Of a DNA stretch of 5,701 bases, positions 1 to 5,701 are shown piece after piece (within the stretch, counting starts at the first letter, position 1; every line of letters starts with the position of its first letter). Source of the DNA: Bacteroidales bacterium UBA5548 (GTDB taxonomy: Bacteria > Bacteroidota > Bacteroidia > Bacteroidales > UBA932); NCBI GenBank assembly GCA_002425935.1, contig DINE01000027.1, forward strand, positions 164,642-170,342, written 5' to 3'. Below the pieces are notes generated by a model. That model saw nothing but the letters and a program-made list of their open reading frames with translations. It did not search any database and had not been told where the DNA came from. Both the position numbers and the translations under genes were made by a program.

Positions 1-1370
1 TTATAAGCATATTTCAATCCTTCAGAAGCTGCGCTTTTCAATAAATCTCTCTTTATCTGGGTATTAGATTTCCCATTTTCTGTTTTAATGTGTAATGCAG
101 TTGGTAAAATTGAATAAGAAACATGTCTGTCGATTATATTAAACCTCAAACTTCCGGTTGACTCCATCCCGCTGTCAGCAGGCATTCTTCCTGATATCAT
201 CCTTTTAAGAAGGCCTTTTTCTATAAGTGTTATCTCTCCGCTCTTTTCTACACCTTCGGCGTCAATATTTGTATATCCGGGAATTTTAAACCGGTCAAGT
301 TCATAATTATTAGAGATGTCTTTAATTGTAATCTTCTGATCAATAATTTTTTTTCCTATCCGACTAACAAGTGACTTATCAATTTTTGTTATTTTGGATG
401 CTCCGCTATTGAGATTTATATTATCTCTTTTGGCAATTATCCCGTTTTTCATTACAAGGTTTTCCATAAAGAGTTTGAGTACGGCCTGATCTTCAAATAA
501 CACAGGGCCGGAGTAGTACTCTGTAATATCTGTTGCTTCTGCTGTCTCCTTAAGGGATGCAGCAAGTTTTCTAACGGATTCTTTAACTGACCTCATTTCT
601 GGCAGATACTTATCAGAAGAAGCGATGTACTCAATTTTATCTTTATGTGTCTGGCCATCACCATCTTTAATTGAAGCTGTAATTGTAAGTACACTAAGTC
701 CGGCTGGTTGGACGAATTTTGTGCCCTCTGTATTAAAGTGGTAGTAATAGGTGTTTGAAGTTTTGTAAGAAACAGAGGAGCTAACAATTTCTGGGTACTC
801 AAGAAAAATTGCAGATAACTCTTTCGTTTTAAGCTCCCATCCCTCTTGATCAAAACTCAGAGTATCATAATTTGTGTTCAATCTTACAAATGGCTTTGTT
901 TTGAGAAAATCGGGGAAATTGCTGCCTGATCGTCCTGATGCAGTTTTTTGTCTGTATGTTGCTGCGGCCTCTTTATATGCAGCATCTGTTGCTATCCAGA
1001 AATCTCTTCTGATTTGAGATTCATTATTTTCTGCACTTGCCCTGGAACTTGTGAAGTCGTTGCTGAAATTAACTACATTGGTGGTTCTGTAATCACCCAC
1101 CAATGGTTTAACAGAGATATTTCTGAAGCGCGGAGTTAGTTTTGAATACACAACTGCACCCAAAACGGCTTTTACCTCAAGTAACTCTTTGTCTGTTACA
1201 GAATAGCTTAAAAAGAATGGATTTGGCACGCCTGCCATTTGCAAGCTATCGACTGCCCGTTTTGCTTCGGTTTCCATCGCTCTGAAAATAATATCAGATG
1301 CATTCTGAGACAGAAGTTTAGATGAAAACAGGCAAATCAGTATCGAAGTATATATTAGTTTATTTTTCAT
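1..1370 (-). CDS. Exported TldE/PmbA-like protein lacking the zinc motif, 3' end cut by window edge
   Basis: This reading frame is open from the ATG at 1370-1368 to the left edge (456 full codons plus two bases, no stop). I translated it by hand. It is homologous to the preceding TldD-like protein along its whole visible length: NTEGTKFV at 213-220 matches STEGTKIA, SGPVLF at 287-292 matches TGPALL, and DAEGVEKSGEITLIEKGLLK at 370-389 matches the DDQGVKGERVT...SGIL stretch. Where the TldD partner has HEIFGH, this protein reads MENLVM (302-307), so both zinc histidines are replaced by methionine while the glutamate remains. That fits the non-catalytic TldE/PmbA role in the heterodimer. Residues 1-21 form a signal peptide (KNK, hydrophobic 5-16, likely cut LLS|QNA). 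The visible end, GLKYAY, aligns with KEYGFF of the partner at residues 453-458, so about 100 residues should lie beyond the window. The gene starts 11 bases after the TldD-like stop and was probably made by tandem duplication. An ATG at 1380 is rejected as the start because its frame closes after six codons. Confidence 0.9.
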   Translation of the reverse strand, partial: MKNKLIYTSILICLFSSKLLSQNASDIIFRAMETEAKRAVDSLQMAGVPNPFFLSYSVTDKELLEVKAVLGAVVYSKLTPRFRNISVKPLVGDYRTTNVVNFSNDFTSSRASAENNESQIRRDFWIATDAAYKEAAATYRQKTASGRSGSNFPDFLKTKPFVRLNTNYDTLSFDQEGWELKTKELSAIFLEYPEIVSSSVSYKTSNTYYYHFNTEGTKFVQPAGLSVLTITASIKDGDGQTHKDKIEYIASSDKYLPEMRSVKESVRKLAASLKETAEATDITEYYSGPVLFEDQAVLKLFMENLVMKNGIIAKRDNINLNSGASKITKIDKSLVSRIGKKIIDQKITIKDISNNYELDRFKIPGYTNIDAEGVEKSGEITLIEKGLLKRMISGRMPADSGMESTGSLRFNIIDRHVSYSILPTALHIKTENGKSNTQIKRDLLKSAASEGLKYAY

Positions 1371-1381
1371 CCCCTTTCATT

Positions 1382-3082
1382 TTAAGGTCTGTTTAACACC
1401 GGAGGCAGATTTCTTGACCTTGGTTTCATCTGAAGCTCCACCTTGCTAACTAGTATAGAGGGCGAAATTGCTGAAACGGGCACATAACCCGACAGGGATC
1501 CGCAGCTACCAATAAAGCTCTCGGTTTCTCCACCGGCACAGATTATATTTGAAAACATAGAGAGTGGGGTCCCTATTAAATCGACCCCTCTTACAAGTTC
1601 ATCATCCCTTCCGTCAACAAAAACTTTGTACACTTCCAGTGGGGTGACATTAAATGCGTTAGGACTGTTACGTCCAGTCATTGTGAATCCCCCTGTAACC
1701 TGCCTGAAGAAGAATCCATACTCTTTCCCCTGTTTTGCCGCCTCCTCTCGTAGCATTTGCCTGAGTTCAGGCTCACTTTTATGGTCATTGGTCTCAATTA
1801 TCAGATTTGACTGTCTTGATGTAGGATCATAGCCAACTTCAGCTCTGGCATGTCCGTTTGACCTAGGAAATCCTTCGATTGCAGTTCTTGTCATTAGAAA
1901 ATCGTTAAGAATTCCACTTTTGACAACTGTAACGCGTTCACCTTTCACTCCCTGATCATCAAACTTGTAGTGACCATTTAAGTCCATCCCCTGATAAACC
2001 CGGAGCGAGGGGTCGTCAAATACGCTCATTGATATAGGCAATACCTGTTTCCCGACCATTTTTTTAAAAGTCTGGCCATCTCCGTCACTCTTCATCTTTT
2101 GCCCCTCAATTCTATGGCCGAATATTTCATGGAAAAAGACACCGCTTGTAGAACCGGAAAGAAGTGCCGGACCTGTATAGGGCTCAACCACCGGAGCTTT
2201 CTTGAGTTTAACCAGCCTGTCTGCAAGATCCAAAATGTCTGATGTAATTGCCTCTTCAGACGGAAATCCATCACGATCAAAAGAGAAGTATGTTATTGCA
2301 AGAGGAAGATCCATTCCGTCGTCTGCCTTTACAGCAGCCCTGACCATTAAAAAGTTATGAGTAATATTGTGTGCGATTTTTGTACCTTCGGTTGATACAT
2401 AATACTTTCTTACTAACTCTTGCCTTATTGTAACGGTACCTCGGATGATATCGGGGAACTTAAGGAATAGTGATGAGTATTTTTTCGCAAGTAACCCTGA
2501 GATTTCTGTGTCCATCATAACATCTTCAACAACAAGAGGTTTCTCATAGTAGGTTACAACATCTGCGTTTGTAAAATCAGGGGATTTGTCACTCTCTTCT
2601 GCTCGTACACCTTTAGATGACTTCATGGCCTGGTAAGAGGCAACTCCGTAGTGATATCGTGATAGAAACTCATTCCACAGAATCTGCTTTACAGCATTCT
2701 CAGACTCTTCACTTTTATATGGAAGCAGAATTGGTTCAGGTGTGGTAAAATAGGAGATGGTGGTACCGGGGGTGTTGTTGTGAAAATTATCAAATTCGGG
2801 AGACCCGACCCTCACCTCAGGCAATGCTGCCACAATTCTGTCACGACTCACGGCGTTTAAGACTCCGAAAGATGCATCAACAGAAGTTGTAGTTATGTCA
2901 TCAACTCTGCAGCTCATAAAGAATGGTGCAACTTTTTGTTTACTCAACTCATTGAAGTAGACTTTAAGTTCGCTCTCGATAACATCTAAAAGCCTCTCCT
3001 GAGCAGAAACCTTTTTGGTAACTGCTATTGAGAAGAGTGCGTAAAAAGCGCAAAATGAATATATAATTTGTCTAAGCCTCAT
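1382..3082 (-). CDS. Exported TldD-like zinc metallopeptidase (TldD/PmbA family, active subunit)
   Basis: A 566-residue member of the TldD/PmbA (peptidase U62) family. In the E. coli pair, TldD supplies the zinc site of a TldD/TldE heterodimer that trims unfolded peptides. Residues 1-27 form a signal peptide (MRLR, hydrophobic 6-21, likely cut VSA|QER), so this copy should act outside the cytoplasm, unlike E. coli TldD. The N-terminal domain spans about 30-295. The C-terminal domain opens with PYTGPALLSG (301-310) and holds HEIFGH, giving zinc ligands H318 and H323 and catalytic E319. The third ligand is probably C527 in IGSCGS, matching the conserved cysteine near the TldD C-terminus. Segments 371-390 (HYKFDDQGVKG and following) and 405-415 (NGH-AR) are also family-typical. 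It is longer than the roughly 480-residue E. coli protein because of the signal peptide and N-terminal insertions. The start at 3082 is supported by the signal peptide and an AGGAG site; it overlaps the upstream gene, and the TldE-like gene follows after 11 bases. I leave the symbol blank because orthology to E. coli tldD is not shown. Confidence 0.93.
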   Translation of the reverse strand: MRLRQIIYSFCAFYALFSIAVTKKVSAQERLLDVIESELKVYFNELSKQKVAPFFMSCRVDDITTTSVDASFGVLNAVSRDRIVAALPEVRVGSPEFDNFHNNTPGTTISYFTTPEPILLPYKSEESENAVKQILWNEFLSRYHYGVASYQAMKSSKGVRAEESDKSPDFTNADVVTYYEKPLVVEDVMMDTEISGLLAKKYSSLFLKFPDIIRGTVTIRQELVRKYYVSTEGTKIAHNITHNFLMVRAAVKADDGMDLPLAITYFSFDRDGFPSEEAITSDILDLADRLVKLKKAPVVEPYTGPALLSGSTSGVFFHEIFGHRIEGQKMKSDGDGQTFKKMVGKQVLPISMSVFDDPSLRVYQGMDLNGHYKFDDQGVKGERVTVVKSGILNDFLMTRTAIEGFPRSNGHARAEVGYDPTSRQSNLIIETNDHKSEPELRQMLREEAAKQGKEYGFFFRQVTGGFTMTGRNSPNAFNVTPLEVYKVFVDGRDDELVRGVDLIGTPLSMFSNIICAGGETESFIGSCGSLSGYVPVSAISPSILVSKVELQMKPRSRNLPPVLNRP

Positions 3083-5603
3083 TACCTGCTCCTGTTGTTT
3101 TTACACTGTTGATTATTGCATTAACATTCTGAAGTTGTAGTTCAAGGTGAGCTCTGTCGATGCTGCCTTTTTTGTATTTTTTGGCAGCAGAAACAAGATC
3201 TTTTCTCAGTATCTCAAGTTCGTTCCACACTATTGACTGTAAATCATTTAGATAAAGCATGTTTACTCCCATTGCTCTCTTTTCGGTCATGATACTTTTT
3301 GGTGCGAGGCTCTTAAGTTTATCAATGTAAACTTTATGTAGTGATCTCAGGTTCACGTCAAGAGGCTTTCCATTGTAAACAGGTTTAAAGATGCCCTTTC
3401 TTATATCTTCAAGAAGCTCTTCGGCTCGGTATGTATTTTCATAGTTGTAAGCAGCATCTACCATTCTTGACAAGGCTGCCATCGAGAGCAGGTCGTTCAA
3501 TACACCGGTTTGAACTGAACGGATGTTTCTTTCGTACATTCCTGAGGCATCAAATTTTTCGATCAGATCGCGTCTGATAAGCCACTGCGGCATTTCAAAT
3601 ACATTTTCTGTTATGAATTTCATCGCACGTTTCTGATTCTCCCTCTCAACAGGGAGATAAGATGGCCCCTCCTGGCTCTGCTTTTTATATGTTTCGTACC
3701 TGCCGCCAATATGCGTGGTTACATGTCTCATATACCTCCTCCACTGAGAGAATATCTCTTCATAAAACTCTTTTATCGGTGCGTGGGTCTCATGAGGCTC
3801 ATAGATCCATTTGTCAAAATTTTGGGCAACATATTTCAGGTTCTTTAGTCCGAGCTCTCCTGCAAGCATAGAGTCGTCTCCAAGATCCTCCGATTGTCCT
3901 CGTGGGTCATTTTGAGTAAGCTGATGCTTAATGTAAAGGTATGTTCTGTCTCCCAGCTTCTCTTCTATCATCTTGTCAAGATAAGGGATCTCTTCGCGTG
4001 GGTTTGATATGCCGGGGATAACTCTGTAAGCCCAGTTGATATTATATTTATCATAAGGTCCAACGACAGGAATGTACCTCTCTACTCCATCACCCTCCTG
4101 GGCGATATAGTTATATCTTGCGTAGTCCATTATGGACATTGTTGTACCGTATTTGTCGGTATATGTTTTCGAGCGAAGTGAGTCAACCGGAATTGCTGCA
4201 CTTGCTGCAAAATTGTGTGGCAGCCCCAGTGAGTGTCCTACTTCGTGGCAGACCACCTGACGATAAAGTTCGCCCATTATCTCATCGCTAAGTGTAAGCG
4301 TTCTGGCTTTTGGGTTTGATCCGGCAGTCTGTACTCGGTACCAGTTTGAAACGAGTTTCATAAGGTTGTGATATATGCATACATGTGCCTCAATAATCTC
4401 ACCTGAACGTGGGTCTGCTACATGCGGGCCGTAGGCATTCTGCTCCTGTGATGCAAGGTAGTTGACCATAGAGTATCTTGCGTCCATCTCGTCCCAGTCC
4501 GGATCCTCCTCCTTTGAAGGGACCTCTTTTGCAATAATTGCATTTTTAAAACCAGCTGCCTCAAATGCCGGCTGCCAGTCCTCAATGCCCTGTTTAAAAT
4601 ACTTTACAAGTTTTTTTGGAGTTGCCGGATCGATATAGAAGATAATAGGTTTGACAGGTTCGGTAAGCTCTCCGCGGTTATAGGCATCTGTATCCTTTGG
4701 CTCGAGTCTCCAGCGACGTACATACTGAGTGCCTTTTATCTTAAAGTACTCGTATGAATAATCAGTCTGCCCTTGTGTAAACATACCAACCCGGTCATCG
4801 GCTATACGCGGCATCATTGGTTTTTCAGGGAGAAGTAACATTGAGTGGTTTATCTCAAAAGTCACAAAGCCGTTGGTCTCGACACTGCTTCTTGATTTTC
4901 CCGCTTTTTTGTACGTTTTCTGCGAACGACACTCGATATTCTGAGGGAATGCCTTTATGTAGTGGATAAAGCTCTTGTTATCTTCCTGATTTCCTATTCC
5001 AAACGAGCTCTTCTTCATCTCTGCAAGACCAAAGGTGATGGCATCTTTAGCGTAGAGGTCTGTAACGTCAATTACAGCGGCAGAGTCCTTTCCAAAGGCC
5101 CTGATATCGAATGCATAAAATATCGGCTCTACAAATGAGTTCTGAAATGCTGCATAGATGTCGCTCTCTTTGTCGGCAATATTATAGATATATGGAGAGC
5201 GGAGGTAAATTTTTCTTCCGTTTGCAGATATGTCCCACCGGAACAAAGTTTCTGAGAGAGACTCTCCTCCGTAACCGGCACCACCCCCGGTCTTGACCGT
5301 TCTTACAACCAGGAGTACCTCTCTTCCAAGCAGGTTTTTAGGAATTTCAAAGAAGTACTTATCGCCTATCTGATGCACTCCAAAGAGCCCCTTCTGTGAT
5401 ATCGCCTTTGAGGTTATAATATCTGAATAGGGTCTGATGGAAGCAGGAGCTGCAGTTTTCTCCTTTCCGTTTTCTGTGTTGTTTTCGCTTGTCTCCTCTT
5501 TTGTCTGTTCCTGTGAATAGGTTTTAAACGGTGTGATTGTTAAAAGGGCTATTAAGCTGATAGTGAATATGGGGGTTAAATTGAAAAAGGGTCGGTTTTT
5601 CAT
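3072..5603 (-). CDS. Exported zinc-dependent metalloprotease, metzincin-like (DUF5118-DUF5117-DUF4953)
   Basis: An 843-residue zinc endopeptidase predicted to act in the periplasm or at the cell surface; its substrate is unknown. Residues 1-30 look like a type I signal peptide (KNR, then a hydrophobic stretch from about 10 to 25), with likely cleavage at TYS|QEQ and no lipobox cysteine. An acidic/polar linker (about 31-50) leads into a DUF5118-like segment (about 55-100) and a DUF5117-like beta-rich region (about 105-300). The catalytic domain starts near 318. Its zinc motif HEVGHSLGLPH gives ligands H453, H457 and H463 with E454 as catalytic base, and the Met-turn is probably M492 in SIMDY. 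The helical C-terminal part (about 590-840) has no recognised function, and there is no obvious type IX secretion tail. Length and order fit the Bacteroidota family annotated as zinc-dependent metalloproteases. The start at 5603 is chosen because it gives the complete signal peptide. It is the first gene of the apparent operon and overlaps the TldD-like gene by 11 bases. Domain names are from memory of the family, without a profile search. Confidence 0.93.
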   Translation of the reverse strand: MKNRPFFNLTPIFTISLIALLTITPFKTYSQEQTKEETSENNTENGKEKTAAPASIRPYSDIITSKAISQKGLFGVHQIGDKYFFEIPKNLLGREVLLVVRTVKTGGGAGYGGESLSETLFRWDISANGRKIYLRSPYIYNIADKESDIYAAFQNSFVEPIFYAFDIRAFGKDSAAVIDVTDLYAKDAITFGLAEMKKSSFGIGNQEDNKSFIHYIKAFPQNIECRSQKTYKKAGKSRSSVETNGFVTFEINHSMLLLPEKPMMPRIADDRVGMFTQGQTDYSYEYFKIKGTQYVRRWRLEPKDTDAYNRGELTEPVKPIIFYIDPATPKKLVKYFKQGIEDWQPAFEAAGFKNAIIAKEVPSKEEDPDWDEMDARYSMVNYLASQEQNAYGPHVADPRSGEIIEAHVCIYHNLMKLVSNWYRVQTAGSNPKARTLTLSDEIMGELYRQVVCHEVGHSLGLPHNFAASAAIPVDSLRSKTYTDKYGTTMSIMDYARYNYIAQEGDGVERYIPVVGPYDKYNINWAYRVIPGISNPREEIPYLDKMIEEKLGDRTYLYIKHQLTQNDPRGQSEDLGDDSMLAGELGLKNLKYVAQNFDKWIYEPHETHAPIKEFYEEIFSQWRRYMRHVTTHIGGRYETYKKQSQEGPSYLPVERENQKRAMKFITENVFEMPQWLIRRDLIEKFDASGMYERNIRSVQTGVLNDLLSMAALSRMVDAAYNYENTYRAEELLEDIRKGIFKPVYNGKPLDVNLRSLHKVYIDKLKSLAPKSIMTEKRAMGVNMLYLNDLQSIVWNELEILRKDLVSAAKKYKKGSIDRAHLELQLQNVNAIINSVKTTGAGNEA
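3083..3093 (-). promoter_or_regulatory. Shine-Dalgarno site of the TldD-like gene inside the upstream coding end
   Basis: Reading the minus strand, AGGAG (3093-3089) is followed by six bases and then the ATG at 3082. The site lies within the last codons of the metalloprotease gene, whose TAG stop (3074-3072) comes after the new start, so the two frames overlap by 11 bases. The perfect spacing supports the 3082 start. The overlap suggests that ribosomes finishing the first gene reinitiate on the second; this coupling is inferred. Confidence 0.6.
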
Positions 5604-5634
5604 TATTGGGTTTAATTAAAGTAGTTCTTATATA

Positions 5635-5665
5635 TAATAATATCATAGCCATTGATTTGCATCAA
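5635..5665 (-). promoter_or_regulatory. Weak candidate Bacteroidota-type promoter for the operon
   Basis: On the minus strand, TTG (5665-5663) is followed by 20 bases and TATTATTA (5642-5635). The Bacteroidota consensus is a TTG-type -33 element, about 19-21 bases and a -7 element TAnnTTTG; the -7 candidate here matches four of its six fixed positions. The spacing is right and the position, some 30 bases ahead of the start codon, is reasonable. The region is AT-rich, so a chance match is quite possible. No Shine-Dalgarno sequence is seen before the ATG at 5603. Confidence 0.25.
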
Positions 5666-5666
5666 T
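5651..5666. repeat. Perfect inverted repeat upstream of the operon (6-base arms, 4-base centre)
   Basis: The plus strand reads ATTGAT, TTGC, ATCAAT, a perfect two-fold symmetric site centred about 55 bases ahead of the metalloprotease start. It overlaps the -33 part of the weak promoter candidate, a position suited to a dimeric regulator. No known operator is recognised, and arms this short can arise by chance in AT-rich DNA. Confidence 0.35.
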
Positions 5667-5675
5667 TTACATGTG

Positions 5676-5697
5676 AGTGCATCCACTGCACTTTTTT
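5676..5697 (+). repeat. Short stem-loop followed by a T run (terminator-like on the plus strand)
   Basis: The plus strand reads AGTGCA, TCCAC, TGCACT, then five more T residues to 5697. A 6-base stem with a 5-base loop and T run resembles a weak intrinsic terminator for plus-strand transcription, but no plus-strand gene precedes it. On the minus strand it has no T run and would not end a gene entering from the right. It may be a protein-binding palindrome or chance. Confidence 0.3.
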
Positions 5698-5701
5698 ATA
5701 C

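Noticed and set aside
347..354. A run of eight A on the coding strand of the TldE-like gene, a possible slippage site
   Set aside because: The reading frame and the alignment to the paralogue continue in the same frame on both sides, so no frameshift is needed.
593..853. An 86-codon minus-strand reading frame
   Set aside because: It is out of frame within the TldE-like gene, whose own frame is open throughout and clearly homologous to the TldD-like protein.
948..1139. Plus-strand reading frame with a cysteine-rich start
   Set aside because: It is antisense to the TldE-like coding sequence, with no ribosome site or family resemblance; a shadow frame.
1360..1380. A six-codon frame starting at an ATG just ahead of the TldE-like start
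   Set aside because: It could act as a tiny leader overlapping the true start, but at this length it is easily chance in A-rich DNA, and nothing else supports it.
3662..3871. Plus-strand reading frame inside the metalloprotease gene, and similar ones at 1626-1832 and 5111-5296
   Set aside because: All lie antisense to well-supported genes and encode low-complexity or unfamiliar sequence without start signals.
5514..5603. Possible lipoprotein signal on the metalloprotease
   Set aside because: There is no cysteine in the N-terminal segment, so lipidation is excluded; a type I signal peptide fits.
1..5701. CRISPR array, tRNA or rRNA gene, insertion sequence or prophage remnant
   Set aside because: No regularly spaced repeats, cloverleaf-like stretches, transposase frames or long terminal repeats were seen; nearly the whole window is coding on one strand.

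Overview
The window holds three genes on the minus strand that read as one operon, transcribed from right to left: an exported zinc metalloprotease of the HExxHxxGxxH (metzincin-like) type (5603-3072), an exported TldD-type peptidase with HExxxH (3082-1382), and a second TldD/PmbA-family protein without that motif (1370 to the left edge, cut off there). The plus strand carries no gene I can support.

The organism is most likely a member of the Bacteroidota, probably an anaerobic or marine/gut-type Bacteroidales-like lineage, though I cannot fix the genus. The reasons are the first protein's domain set (DUF5118, DUF5117, DUF4953/Met-zincin), which is typical of that phylum; signal peptides whose predicted cleavage leaves glutamine as the first mature residue in all three proteins; moderately AT-rich DNA; and an AT-rich leader without a Shine-Dalgarno sequence ahead of the first gene.

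Layout: 1-1370 is the TldE/PmbA-like gene (456 codons visible, the C-terminal end missing). Positions 1371-1381 are an 11-base gap. Positions 1382-3082 are the TldD-like gene, whose first 11 bases overlap the end of the upstream gene. Positions 3072-5603 are the large metalloprotease. Positions 5604-5701 are a 98-base upstream region with two short inverted repeats and a weak promoter candidate. No stretch over 300 bases lacks a gene.

How they may work together: TldD and TldE of Escherichia coli form a heterodimeric peptidase in the cytoplasm in which only TldD binds zinc, and it trims unfolded peptides such as the microcin B17 precursor and the antitoxin CcdA. Here the same active/inactive pairing is visible, but both partners carry export signals and are coupled to an exported zinc endoprotease. 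The inference is an envelope proteolysis module in which the metzincin makes the first cuts and the TldD/TldE-like pair trims peptides. The substrate cannot be read from this window.
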